NCBI GenBank assembly: GCA_945957395.1
Contig: CAMFKE010000001.1
Location: forward strand, 248,001-312,000
DNA length: 64,000 nt
Direction of reading: 5' to 3'
Source of the DNA: an uncultured Opitutia bacterium
Lineage (GTDB): Bacteria > Verrucomicrobiota > Verrucomicrobiia > Opitutales > UBA953
Each line of letters begins with the position of its first letter. Position 1 is the stretch's first letter. A program made the translations under genes and the position numbers. Positions 43,416 through 52,055 of the stretch are shown piece after piece. The notes under the pieces were generated by a model. The model was not told where the DNA came from. It worked only from the letters and a program-made list of their open reading frames with translations, and ran no database searches.

Positions 43416-44627
43416 ATGTTTCACCGACTCGCCCCCGTCCTGTCACTTGTCGCCATCGCCCCGCTGATGCAGGCCGCCAACGGCGACCTGACGACCTTGG
43501 TCAACAACGGCTCCAGCGCCAACCGCGTCGATATCGTGTACATGGGCGACGGATACACGGCCGATCAGCAGGCGACCTACGCCACGCAGGTGAATCAGAT
43601 GAACTCGGCGATGTTTGATGCCGGTTATTTCTCATGGAAGGTGGATCCGTTTCCCCGTTACGCCAAGTTTTTCAATGTCCACCGCATCGAGGTGGTTTCG
43701 GCTCAGAGCGGGGCCGATGACCCATCGACCAACACTTATGTGAATACGGCGCTTGGCGCCACCTATGCGTACCAGGGCGGCTCCCAGCGCACCCTTTACA
43801 TCAACGAGACCGAGGCGAACAAGTTGCTGCCCCACAACACCGGCAAGGGTTTTGTGGCCGACATCCGAATGGTCACTGTGAACGCGAGTTCATATGGCGG
43901 CGCCGCGATTAATTATGCCGTGTATTCCGCCGGATACTTTGCCGCGACCGAAATAGCCATGCATGAGATGGGGCATTCCTTTGGAAAATTGGAGGACGAG
44001 TATGGCGGCATCGCCTCCGCCTTCCCGGGCGCGGAGCCTGACCGCGTCAATGTGACCAAGGATCCTACGGGGGCGAAGTGGCAGCGCTGGATGGGCTACA
44101 ACGATCCCAGAACCGGCGTGGTCGGTGTTTACGAGGGTGGCGATGGCTACAACACCGGCATTTATCACCCCTCGGCCGACAGCAAGATGAACAATCTGAA
44201 CAAGGCCTTCGACCCGATCGCCAAGGAGCAGTTCATTTCCCGCATCTATGATTTCGTGAGGCCCATTGACGCGCATTTGGATAATTTAGGCACGCTGACG
44301 GATCCCACCAAGCTCTGGGTGAAGTCCGTGGACGCCCAGCTTTTCACCTTCGAGTGGTTCGTGGACGGAACACTTATCGCAGGAGCGACGGGCGAGGAGT
44401 TCGACCCGAGCCTGTTCGGTCTCTCCGCCGGTCTTCACACGATCAAGGCCAAGGTGAGTGATTTGACGGACATGGTGCGCGATGCGGCCATCCTCGCCAA
44501 GATGACCCAGGAGGTGTCTTGGACGGTCAACCTTGTGGCCGTTCCCGAGCCGGCCGCCTATGCCGGCGCCTCGCTGGCCTTTTCCGCACTTTGCCTGATT
44601 CGCCGTCGCAAGCGGGCGCGCGCGTGA
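43416..44627 (+). CDS. secreted M64-type metallopeptidase with PEP-CTERM anchor
   Basis: 403 residues from the ATG at 43416, chosen because it begins the signal peptide (APVLSLVAIAPLMQAAN); in-frame starts lie upstream at 43392 and 43350. VDIVYMGDGYTADQ and the zinc site AMHEMGHSFGKLEDEYGG (HExxH plus distal acidic) match peptidase family M64 (IgA-peptidase-like). The C-terminus reads VPEP, one span (AYAGASLAFSALCLI) and a basic RRRKR tail, the PEP-CTERM sorting signal processed by exosortase. An Ig-like stretch lies before it. Probably surface or matrix located. Confidence 0.88.
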   Translation: MFHRLAPVLSLVAIAPLMQAANGDLTTLVNNGSSANRVDIVYMGDGYTADQQATYATQVNQMNSAMFDAGYFSWKVDPFPRYAKFFNVHRIEVVSAQSGADDPSTNTYVNTALGATYAYQGGSQRTLYINETEANKLLPHNTGKGFVADIRMVTVNASSYGGAAINYAVYSAGYFAATEIAMHEMGHSFGKLEDEYGGIASAFPGAEPDRVNVTKDPTGAKWQRWMGYNDPRTGVVGVYEGGDGYNTGIYHPSADSKMNNLNKAFDPIAKEQFISRIYDFVRPIDAHLDNLGTLTDPTKLWVKSVDAQLFTFEWFVDGTLIAGATGEEFDPSLFGLSAGLHTIKAKVSDLTDMVRDAAILAKMTQEVSWTVNLVAVPEPAAYAGASLAFSALCLIRRRKRARA

Positions 44628-44672
44628 CCGAATCATGGGGCGCCGCTCGGGGCCGCCCGCAGTGATAACGCA

Positions 44673-44706
44673 AAGGGCGCCGGACGGATTTCCGTCGGGC
44701 GCCCTT
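44673..44706. terminator. bidirectional terminator
   Basis: AAGGGCGCC...GACGG-ATTT-CCGTC...GGGCGCCCTT folds into a stem of about 14 pairs, with CGTTTT after it on the plus strand and GCGTTA on the minus strand. It separates the convergent peptidase and helicase genes. Confidence 0.75.
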
Positions 44707-44731
44707 CGTTTTGGCGGCTTGGCGTCGTCAA

Positions 44732-46093
44732 TCAGCGGCCGCGGTTGCGGCGCTGACGGAAGTTGAAGGCCACCTTGGGCGTGCCGGCCTTGTGCGGCTG
44801 CTCGTACGGGTGCTTCGCCTCGCCGGTGGGCTGGCGGTTGGCGTCCTTGCCGCCGATCTTGAAGGGGTGCTCCGCGACGACGGGTATGGGCTGTTTGATG
44901 GTGCGCTCGATGTCGCGCAGGTTCGCGCGCTCGTCGGGGGCGCAGAAGGCGATGGCCTTGCCGGAGGCGCCGGCGCGGGCGGTGCGTCCGATGCGGTGCA
45001 CATACGCCTCGGGCTCGTCGGGCAGCTCGTAGTTCACGACCAGCTCCACGCCCTTCACATCGATGCCGCGCGCGGCGATGTCGGTGGCCACGAGGATGCG
45101 CGCCTTGCCGGTCTTGAACTCGGCCAGCGCGCGCTCGCGGGCGCCCTGCGACTTGTTGCCGTGGATGGCGTTGGCCGGGTGGCCGTTGGCGATGAGGAAG
45201 TCGGCCAGCTTGTTGCACTGGTGCTTCATCTTCATGAAGATGATGACGAGGCCTTCGGGGTGCTCCTGCAGGATGTGCAGCAGCAGGTGCTTCTTGTCGG
45301 GCTGGTTCACCAGGCACAGGTGCTGCTCCACCTTCTCCGCGGTGCTGGAAACGGGCGTGACGGCCACCTTCTCCGGGTTTGTCAGGAGCGAGTCGGCCAG
45401 GCGCGTGATGGTGTCCGGCATGGTGGCCGAGAACAGCAGCGTGTGGCGCTTCTGCGGGATGAACTCGACCACCTTGCGCACGGCGGGCGCGAAGCCCATG
45501 TCCAGCATGCGGTCGGCCTCGTCCAGCACGAACACCTCGATGCCGTCCAGGCGCAGCGCGCCGCGGTCCTTCAGGTCGAGCAGGCGGCCGGGGGTGGCCA
45601 CCAGGACATCCACGCCGCGCTTGAGCGCGTCGATCTGGTGTTGGAAGCCCACGCCGCCGAAGATGACGGCGGAGGTGAGCTTCGTGTGCCGGCCGTACTT
45701 GCGGAAGCTTTCCAGAATCTGCGCGGCGAGTTCGCGCGTGGGCGTGAGGATGAGCACGCGGCAATGCTTCGGCGGCGCCTGGCGCGGGTTGCGCACGAGG
45801 CGCTGGATGATGGGCAGCGCGAACGCGGCGGTCTTGCCGGTGCCGGTCTGCGCCAGGCCCAGCAGGTCGCGACCGGCCAGCAGGGGCGGGATGCAGCGGG
45901 CCTGGATGGGCGAGGGCGTTTCGTAGCCCGCTTCGGCCACGGCGCGCAGCAGGGCGGCGTCGAGACCGAGTTCGGCGAAGGCGGAGAGCGGCGCGGGGGC
46001 CGGCGTGGCGGAGGGATGTTGCACGGCGCGCTGTGTCGGCGATGCGTCCGCGAAGGGCAAACGCAAAAGGCCGGAGGGGGTGGGGCGGGTCAT
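44732..46093 (-). CDS. DEAD-box ATP-dependent RNA helicase (RhlE-like)
   Basis: 453 residues. Q-motif GYETPSPIQARCIP, Walker A AQTGTGKTAAF, the DEAD box VLDEADRMLDMGF, SATMP, and the C-terminal HRIGRTARAGASGKAI are all present, plus a short basic RQRRNRGR tail as in RhlE. It unwinds RNA duplexes in ribosome assembly or mRNA decay. Its ATG overlaps the stop of the sialidase gene (ATGA at 46090-46093), so translation is coupled. Confidence 0.95.
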   Translation of the reverse strand: MTRPTPSGLLRLPFADASPTQRAVQHPSATPAPAPLSAFAELGLDAALLRAVAEAGYETPSPIQARCIPPLLAGRDLLGLAQTGTGKTAAFALPIIQRLVRNPRQAPPKHCRVLILTPTRELAAQILESFRKYGRHTKLTSAVIFGGVGFQHQIDALKRGVDVLVATPGRLLDLKDRGALRLDGIEVFVLDEADRMLDMGFAPAVRKVVEFIPQKRHTLLFSATMPDTITRLADSLLTNPEKVAVTPVSSTAEKVEQHLCLVNQPDKKHLLLHILQEHPEGLVIIFMKMKHQCNKLADFLIANGHPANAIHGNKSQGARERALAEFKTGKARILVATDIAARGIDVKGVELVVNYELPDEPEAYVHRIGRTARAGASGKAIAFCAPDERANLRDIERTIKQPIPVVAEHPFKIGGKDANRQPTGEAKHPYEQPHKAGTPKVAFNFRQRRNRGR

Positions 46094-47847
46094 TCCACGC
46101 GGGCGGCCACGGCCTCGACGAGCGCGCCGGAGTCGGGCTTTTCGGCGAGGGTGACGAAGTGCAGGTAGCTTGCGCCGTTGGGGCTCGGCGCGTTGATTGG
46201 GAGCGTGGCCACGCGGCGGTCGTTGAGGAAGATTTCGGCGGAGGAGCCCTTGTTAACGCCGTTCCATTTCACGCCGAGATGGTACGGCGTATCCGCGCGC
46301 AGCGTCTCCGAGCCGATCTTTTCGCCGGGCGCGAGCTTGAGCGTGTACAGGGCGTAGGGGGCGATGTCGGCGTCGCAGGCGTTGAACAGGCGGTCGGCCA
46401 GGCTCAGGCGCATGCCGGCGCTGTCGCGGCCGAGGCGGAAGGCGATGTCGGCGCGGCCGCGTTCGCCGTTGGGGAAGTTCCAGGTGGCGCCGCCGCGGCG
46501 GTAGTCCGCGCCGGACTTCTCGTTGACCAGCGAGGGGTCGTCGAGGAAGCCGATGCGCATGGCCTTGGCTCCGGGCTTGCCGGGGTTGTCCACGAGTTCG
46601 GCGGCCGGCTTGCGGTTGTAGGAGGAGTGTCCCTTGATGACCGGGATGTAGGTGTGGTGGGTCCACGAGTCGAGGCCGTCGGCGAAGGTGCACACGCGCG
46701 ACTTCTCATACAGCCAGCGCGTATCCAGGATCATGAGGCGTCGGTGGTTCTTGTGCTGGCCCACGCTGAGCAGCAGGCGGTTGTCGTCGAGTTGGATGAA
46801 CTCGCTCTGGTGCTTGCCGCGGTCTTCGGAGCCGCCGAAGTTGGCGTAGTCGGAGCGGTTGCGGTGTTCGTCGAGGATGATCTCGCGGAAGCCGGTCCAG
46901 GTTTTTCCGTTGTCGGAGGAGATGGCGGCGTGGTGCGAATCGCGGTTGGTGAACACATCCTCCCACTGGTCCTTGACCGCGGTCTTCAGCTCGGGGAGCG
47001 CGTGCGTGTTCGTCCACAGCGCGATCAGTCGGCCGTCCTTGAGCTTGCCGACGGTGGGCATGGTGAGGGTGCCGAAGAAGCGGGAGGGTTCGCCCTTGCT
47101 CCAGGTCTCTCCGCGGTCGGTGGAGAAGGACTCGTAGTAGCGGTCCTGCGAGGTGCGGGTGAGCATCCACAGTTTGCCGTCCTTGAGCTCGACGATGGAG
47201 GCCTCCACACCGGCGTTGTACCAGCGCGCGCCGGCGTGTTCGCCGCCGGGGCGGTGGGGCGGGGCGCTCACGACGGTCTTGGACTTGCGCCAGGTCAGGC
47301 CGCCGTCGTCGGAGTAGTTGACCTCGGAGCCCCGGCGCATGGAGTGGCCGGGGACGAGCACGCGCTTGCCGTTGTCGATGAACAGGGGGCTGCGCAGGAT
47401 GCCGCCGAGCGTGATCAGGTTCTTGCGGTCGCCGGTGGCCCAGTCCTCGGTGAGCTTGCCGTCCTTGGTCACGGCGAGCCATTTGCCGTCGAGTCCGCCC
47501 TGGGAGATGAACACATGGTCGCCGGCCGGCTGGATGCGCATGAACTCCTTGGTGAGCGGGTTTTGGGCGAAGGCCGGCGACTCCTTGGGCACGCCGCCGA
47601 AATTGGGCGGGTAGCTCGCGGGCGCCGGTTCGTCCTTCCAGGTCAGGCCGTTGTCGCGGCTCACCAGGTAGTGAAGGGGCTTTTTGTCGCCCGAGTAGTG
47701 GCGGATCTCGGTGGCGCTCACGCGCACGAGACCGCGTCCGGCGTCGGAGGGCGGCGTGGCCACGATGACGGGGGCCTGGGCGGCCTGTTGGGCGACGACG
47801 GCGCAGGGGGCGATGAGTGCGGCGAGAAGGAGGGAGCGAAGCGGCAT
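46090..47847 (-). CDS. secreted sialidase (BNR/Asp-box) with C-terminal lectin-like region
   Basis: 585 residues with a signal peptide (LLLAALIAPCAVVAQ). Four Asp-boxes of the form S-x-D-x-G-x-T-W are visible: SRDNGLTW, SDDGGLTW, STDRGETW and SSDNGKTW, marking a six-bladed propeller of ~390 residues. The remaining ~190 residues look like a jelly-roll (VKWNGVNKGSSAEIFLNDRRV). It should cleave terminal sialic acids, although some BNR proteins act on other sugars. Coupled to the helicase gene downstream. Confidence 0.8.
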   Translation of the reverse strand: MPLRSLLLAALIAPCAVVAQQAAQAPVIVATPPSDAGRGLVRVSATEIRHYSGDKKPLHYLVSRDNGLTWKDEPAPASYPPNFGGVPKESPAFAQNPLTKEFMRIQPAGDHVFISQGGLDGKWLAVTKDGKLTEDWATGDRKNLITLGGILRSPLFIDNGKRVLVPGHSMRRGSEVNYSDDGGLTWRKSKTVVSAPPHRPGGEHAGARWYNAGVEASIVELKDGKLWMLTRTSQDRYYESFSTDRGETWSKGEPSRFFGTLTMPTVGKLKDGRLIALWTNTHALPELKTAVKDQWEDVFTNRDSHHAAISSDNGKTWTGFREIILDEHRNRSDYANFGGSEDRGKHQSEFIQLDDNRLLLSVGQHKNHRRLMILDTRWLYEKSRVCTFADGLDSWTHHTYIPVIKGHSSYNRKPAAELVDNPGKPGAKAMRIGFLDDPSLVNEKSGADYRRGGATWNFPNGERGRADIAFRLGRDSAGMRLSLADRLFNACDADIAPYALYTLKLAPGEKIGSETLRADTPYHLGVKWNGVNKGSSAEIFLNDRRVATLPINAPSPNGASYLHFVTLAEKPDSGALVEAVAARVE

Positions 47848-48065
47848 GGCGGTTCGGTGTTCAATGGTGGGTCGGCCTCGGGCCGCGGCGGTGCGCCGTG
47901 GGGCGCTAAACCGGCGTCGGGCGAAAGGGTGCCATGTTTTTTTGAAAAATCGTCCCGGGCAACGCCCGTTTCACCCGCCAACCCGGTCGTGATCCGCGAT
48001 CGGCGTCGCCGGCATTCTCATGTTTCGCGTTGTTTCACGGGCGTCGCGGTGTTCGCTGGGAAGGC

Positions 48066-48848
48066 ATGTCCGCCGTAACGCTGCACGCCCGCCATTTCGG
48101 CGGGGAAGGAAATCCGCCCCTGGTCGTCCTCCACGGGCTTCTGGGCGCTTCGCGCAACTGGCAGTCGGTGGGCCGCGAGCTCGCCGCGAGGTTCGATGTG
48201 CACGCGCTCGATTTGCGCAATCACGGGGCGTCGCCCTGGAGCGACGCGATGGACTATGCTTCGCTCGCCGCCGACCTGGCGGCCTGGCTGGACGCGAAGG
48301 GCTTGCGCGCCGTGCACCTGCTGGGGCACAGCATGGGCGGCAAGACGGCCATGCGCTTCGCCATGGATTTCCCGGAGCGGCTCCTGTCGCTGACGGTCGT
48401 GGACATCGCGCCGCGCGACTACGACTGGCACCACCGCACGGAGTTCGCCGCCATGCTCGCGCTGGACCTCGACTCGCTTCGCGACCGGCGCGAGGCCGAC
48501 GCGGCGCTCACGGCCGGGGTGCCGGACTGGGCGATGCGCCAGTTCCTGCTCACCAACCTCGCGCGGCGCGACGACGGCTCCTTCGCGTGGGAGGTGAACC
48601 TGCGCGCTCTGCACCGCGCGCTGCCCGAGATCTCCGCCACGCCGCTGGCCCCGGGCGAGACTTTCGCCGGGCCCACGACCTTCATCAAGGGCGGCAAGTC
48701 CGGGTTTGTGCGTCCCGAGGACCTTGAGGGCATCCGCGCGCATTTCCCCAACGCCGTGCTCGCCGAACTGCCCGGTTCCGGCCATAATCCGCATATCGAG
48801 GACCGCTCGGAGTTCGTGCGACTGCTGACCCTGTCGCTCGTCCCCTGA
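48066..48848 (+). CDS. alpha/beta-hydrolase (YbfF-like esterase)
   Basis: 260 residues from the ATG at 48066, which has GGGAAGG just upstream. VVLHGLLGASRNW, ALDLRNHGASPW and LLGHSMGGKTAM (nucleophile Ser) match the YbfF branch. The His is in PGSGHNPHIEDR. The substrate is probably short acyl esters. It is followed by two co-directional genes with small gaps, so it may head a three- or four-gene transcript. The 218-base divergent gap upstream shows no recognisable site. Confidence 0.87.
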   Translation: MSAVTLHARHFGGEGNPPLVVLHGLLGASRNWQSVGRELAARFDVHALDLRNHGASPWSDAMDYASLAADLAAWLDAKGLRAVHLLGHSMGGKTAMRFAMDFPERLLSLTVVDIAPRDYDWHHRTEFAAMLALDLDSLRDRREADAALTAGVPDWAMRQFLLTNLARRDDGSFAWEVNLRALHRALPEISATPLAPGETFAGPTTFIKGGKSGFVRPEDLEGIRAHFPNAVLAELPGSGHNPHIEDRSEFVRLLTLSLVP

Positions 48849-48897
48849 GCGTCCGACGCCCTTGCCGGTCCCATCCACGACATCTTTTCTTTTCACC

Positions 48898-49770
48898 GTG
48901 AGCGACGACGCCCAACCCCCGGATTTCGAGACGCTCAAACATCTCCTCGACGACCCCTCCCCGGTCGTGCGCGAGGCGCTTTTGGCACAGTTTCGCCGCA
49001 TGGGGCATGCCGCTATCGTCCTCTTGCGCGAGCTCGCCGACGACACGCGCGGGGCGCTCGCCGCGCCGGCGGCGGCGATGTTGCGCGAGCTGGGCGACTC
49101 CGACCACGCGGGGGCGTTCATGCGCTATATCCACGCCGGCGCCTTCGACCTGGAGGAGGGGTGCCTGCTTTTGGAGAAGGTGCTGCATCCCGCGGTGACC
49201 CCGGGCGATTTTTCGCAGCCGCTTGAGGCGATGACGGCGCGCGCGAAGGAGCTGCTCGACACCGGCGCGAGCGTGCGCGAGGCGTGCCGGGTGCTCAACC
49301 GCGTGATCTTCCACGAGTGGGGTTTTCGCGGCGACCAGGGCATCTTTCTGAACCCCGCCGGCAGCCTCATCGGACGCGTGCTGGCCACCCGGCGCGGCAT
49401 CCCCATCAGCCTTTGCATCATCTACCTGCTCGTCGCCCGCCGCTGCGGCGTCCGGCTCGACCCCATCGGGTTGCCGGGGCGCTTCATGCTCGGCCACCAC
49501 ACCGGGGCGCGCGACGGCTTCTTCGTGGACTGCTTCGACGGCGGCGTTTTCCGCACGCGCAACGAGGTCAAACTGATCCTGCTTCAGAACGGCCTGCCCT
49601 CCACCGACGACTTCCTGGCGCCCGTGGACACCTGCGAGGTGCTCTGCCGGTGCTGCCGCAACCTGGCCTCGCAGCTCGAGGCCGTCGAGGACGCCGCCAA
49701 CGCCGGGATTTTCCTCGGCTTCGTGCGCGAATTGGAAAAAACCGCCGTCGATGACGATGACTCCCGCTGA
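48898..49770 (+). CDS. SirB1-family transglutaminase-like protein
   Basis: 290 residues from the GTG at 48898 (VSDDAQPPDFETL); a TTG at 48862 is the alternative. The N-terminal ~110 residues look like HEAT-type repeats. The core has VLNRVIFHEWGFRGD and TRRGIPISLCIIYLLVARRCGV, then LPGRFMLGH and FVDCFDGG, as in SirB1/DUF1347-like proteins. Function is unknown; a transglutaminase-like fold without clear activity is usual. Overlaps aroE by 20 bases. Confidence 0.82.
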   Translation: MSDDAQPPDFETLKHLLDDPSPVVREALLAQFRRMGHAAIVLLRELADDTRGALAAPAAAMLRELGDSDHAGAFMRYIHAGAFDLEEGCLLLEKVLHPAVTPGDFSQPLEAMTARAKELLDTGASVREACRVLNRVIFHEWGFRGDQGIFLNPAGSLIGRVLATRRGIPISLCIIYLLVARRCGVRLDPIGLPGRFMLGHHTGARDGFFVDCFDGGVFRTRNEVKLILLQNGLPSTDDFLAPVDTCEVLCRCCRNLASQLEAVEDAANAGIFLGFVRELEKTAVDDDDSR

Positions 49771-50680
49771 CACCGAACGCGTGCTGACCCTCGAGGACCT
49801 GGCGGGCTGGAGCCGGCTTACACCGTCGCTGGCGGTGGTGGGCCACCCCATCGCGCACTCGCGCAGCCCGCTCATGCACAACGCCGCCCTGGCGCGACTG
49901 GGCGAGGCGATGCCGCAGTTTCGCGAGTGGTCGTACTTCAAGTTCGACATACCGCCCGAGCGCCTGGCGGAGGCGCTGCCCCTTTTCTACAAGCACAACT
50001 TCGTGGGGCTCAACCTCACCATCCCGCACAAGGTCGACGCCGTCTCGCTCGTTCACGGCATGTCCTCGCAGGGCCGCGCCGCCGGGGCGGTGAACACGCT
50101 CTTGCGCCAGGACGACGGCTACTACGGGCACAACACCGACGGCTCCGGTTTCGCCCGCGCCTGCGAGGCGCGACTGGGGATCAAGCTGCGCGGCGCGAAT
50201 GTCGTGCTGCTCGGCGCCGGAGGTTCCGCCCGCGCGGTGGCCGCCGCCGCGCTGGAGGCCGGTTGCAAGTCCCTGTGGGTCGGCAACCGCGACCCGCAAC
50301 GGTTGAACGGGCTGCTCGCCCAGCTGGCCCCGCTGGCGAAGAACGCCTGCGAGCCGCGCCCGTTCTCCCTGGGCGCGCCGCCTTCCGACCTTCCGGAAAA
50401 GTCGCTGCTGGTGAATTGCACGAGCCTGGGCCTCAAGCCCGACGACCCTTCGCCGTTCCCCTCCATCGCTCTCATGCCCGGCATGTGCGTGTACGACATC
50501 GTCTACGGCGCCAAGCCCACCGCCCTGGTGCGCGACGCGCGCGCCGCCGGCCTCCCGGCCGAGAACGGGCTGAGCATGCTGTGCTGGCAGGGCGCCCTGG
50601 CGCTGGAACTCTGGACGCGCACGCGTGTGCCGGTGGAGGCCATGTGGGCGGCCGTCGGCGGAGAAGGCGACATCGAGTGA
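49751..50680 (+). CDS. aroE: shikimate dehydrogenase
   Basis: 309 residues (293 from the second conserved region; Met at 49757 is an equally good start). It reduces 3-dehydroshikimate with NADPH. HSRSPLMHNAA is the shikimate-binding site, LTIPHK holds the catalytic Lys, NTDGSGF the catalytic Asp, and GAGGSARAVAAA the NADP loop. Longer than the E. coli enzyme (272) because of N-terminal residues. Overlaps the gene before it, so the two are coupled. Confidence 0.95.
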   Translation: MTMTPADTERVLTLEDLAGWSRLTPSLAVVGHPIAHSRSPLMHNAALARLGEAMPQFREWSYFKFDIPPERLAEALPLFYKHNFVGLNLTIPHKVDAVSLVHGMSSQGRAAGAVNTLLRQDDGYYGHNTDGSGFARACEARLGIKLRGANVVLLGAGGSARAVAAAALEAGCKSLWVGNRDPQRLNGLLAQLAPLAKNACEPRPFSLGAPPSDLPEKSLLVNCTSLGLKPDDPSPFPSIALMPGMCVYDIVYGAKPTALVRDARAAGLPAENGLSMLCWQGALALELWTRTRVPVEAMWAAVGGEGDIE

Positions 50681-50693
50681 ACGGAGTCGCGCC

Positions 50694-51641
50694 ATGGCGT
50701 ATTGCGATGATATCCGGGCGGTGAACGCCGAGTTCCCTGCGTTCTTCACCACAGTCTTCGCTCTTCTGGGCGCGATGGTGGGGAGCTTCCTGAATGTGTG
50801 CATTTACCGGATACCCAAGGGGGCGTCCGTGGTCTCCCCGGGCTCCCGCTGCGCCTGCGGCGCGCCCATCCCGTGGTGGCGCAACCTGCCCGTGCTCGCC
50901 TGGCTCATCTGGGGGCGCCGCACGCCCTGCTGCGGTCGCGCCTACAGCCCCCGCTACGCCGTCGTCGAGGCGTTCGTGGGCGCTCTGTTCGCGGCGTGCT
51001 GGGTGCTGCTGCCGTGGCCGGTCGCCCCGGTCGGCATGCTGTTGTGCGCGTGGCTCGTGACACTGGCGTTCATCGACCTGGACACCATGTACCTGCCCGA
51101 TTCGCTCAACATCGGGCTGGCCGTCGCCGGCGTGGCGCTCTCCGCGTTCGTCCCGGCGCTGCATGCGCGCGAGCACCTGCCCGCTCTCGCCGCCGGGGCG
51201 CTGTCCGCCGGCGACGCGTTGCTGGGGCTGGCTCTGGGCACGGCCCTGGTGTACTGGTTCCGCCTGCTGGCCGGGTGGCTCATGAACCGCGAGGCCATGG
51301 GCGAGGGCGATGTCATCCTGGTCGGCGCCATCGGGGCTTTCCTGGGCTGGCAGGGCGCTCTGTTCTCCTTCTTCGGCGGCGCCGTGTACGGCACGCTGTT
51401 CGTCATCCCCCGCATGCTCCTGGGACGAAAGCCGTCCGAGGGGCTGCGCCTGAGCAACGCCTCGCACGCCTCGCTGGAGGGCGACGAGGCCGACGAGGCC
51501 ATCGCGTCCGGTCAGGACATGGGCATCCCCTTCGGCCCCTGGATCGCCCTCGCCGCCGTGTCCTACCTCCTCTTTTTCAAGAAGCCTGTGGACGCGTATT
51601 TCGCGTCGTTCCTTGAGGTGTTCGCCGAGTTTCGCCCCTGA
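50694..51641 (+). CDS. pilD: prepilin peptidase (type IV leader peptidase/methyltransferase)
   Basis: 315 residues from the ATG at 50694, 13 bases after aroE. MVGSFLNVCIYRIPKG, the Cys motif region (CACG and PCCG rather than two CxxC) and the two catalytic Asp sites FIDLDTMYLPD and GEGDVILVGAIGAFLGW are present, with about eight membrane spans. It trims and N-methylates type IV pilins or type II secretion pseudopilins. An insertion between the last spans (~residues 245-275) is acidic. Confidence 0.93.
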   Translation: MAYCDDIRAVNAEFPAFFTTVFALLGAMVGSFLNVCIYRIPKGASVVSPGSRCACGAPIPWWRNLPVLAWLIWGRRTPCCGRAYSPRYAVVEAFVGALFAACWVLLPWPVAPVGMLLCAWLVTLAFIDLDTMYLPDSLNIGLAVAGVALSAFVPALHAREHLPALAAGALSAGDALLGLALGTALVYWFRLLAGWLMNREAMGEGDVILVGAIGAFLGWQGALFSFFGGAVYGTLFVIPRMLLGRKPSEGLRLSNASHASLEGDEADEAIASGQDMGIPFGPWIALAAVSYLLFFKKPVDAYFASFLEVFAEFRP

Positions 51642-51706
51642 GCGAGCATTCCGGCCTTTACACGAGTTGTTCACAGTCTCACTCTCCCAACCGCATTCAC
51701 CCCACC

Positions 51707-51976
51707 ATGACGCTCCGCAAGCTCACCCTCGCCTCGTTCGCCGCCTCCGCCCTCGCGCTGGCCGGCTGCGCCTACGACACCAGCCACTACGGCTCCTCCG
51801 CCCAGATCGAGCCCAGCCACAACTTCCTCGGCCTCGTGCAGACCTCGCCCGGCTCCTACATCAACAACGACGCCGCCGTCATCACCCTCAGCACCGACCA
51901 GCTCTGGGGCCGCCGCGACGTCACCGGCGACAATGTGAGCTTCCTGTGGGGCGCCGTGACCCTCACCGACTACTAA
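51707..51976 (+). CDS. small lipoprotein of unknown function
   Basis: 89 residues. The signal peptide ends in the lipobox LAGC (Cys near residue 21), so the mature protein is lipid-anchored, about 68 residues, rich in Ser, Thr and Asp. No family recognised. It has its own terminator downstream. Confidence 0.75.
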   Translation: MTLRKLTLASFAASALALAGCAYDTSHYGSSAQIEPSHNFLGLVQTSPGSYINNDAAVITLSTDQLWGRRDVTGDNVSFLWGAVTLTDY

Positions 51977-52017
51977 GGCCCGTTCGCGCCGTAACCCCCG
52001 CGGCGAAACAACCTTTT

Positions 52018-52046
52018 GAAAAAGCCCCGAGCGTCGGGGCTTTTTC
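52018..52046 (+). terminator. terminator of the lipoprotein gene
   Basis: AAAAAGCCCCGA-GCG-TCGGGGCTTTTT: a nine-to-ten pair stem with A- and T-tracts. It lies only ten bases before the next ATG, so part of it may affect translation initiation there. Confidence 0.88.
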
Positions 52047-52055
52047 GTTACACGC

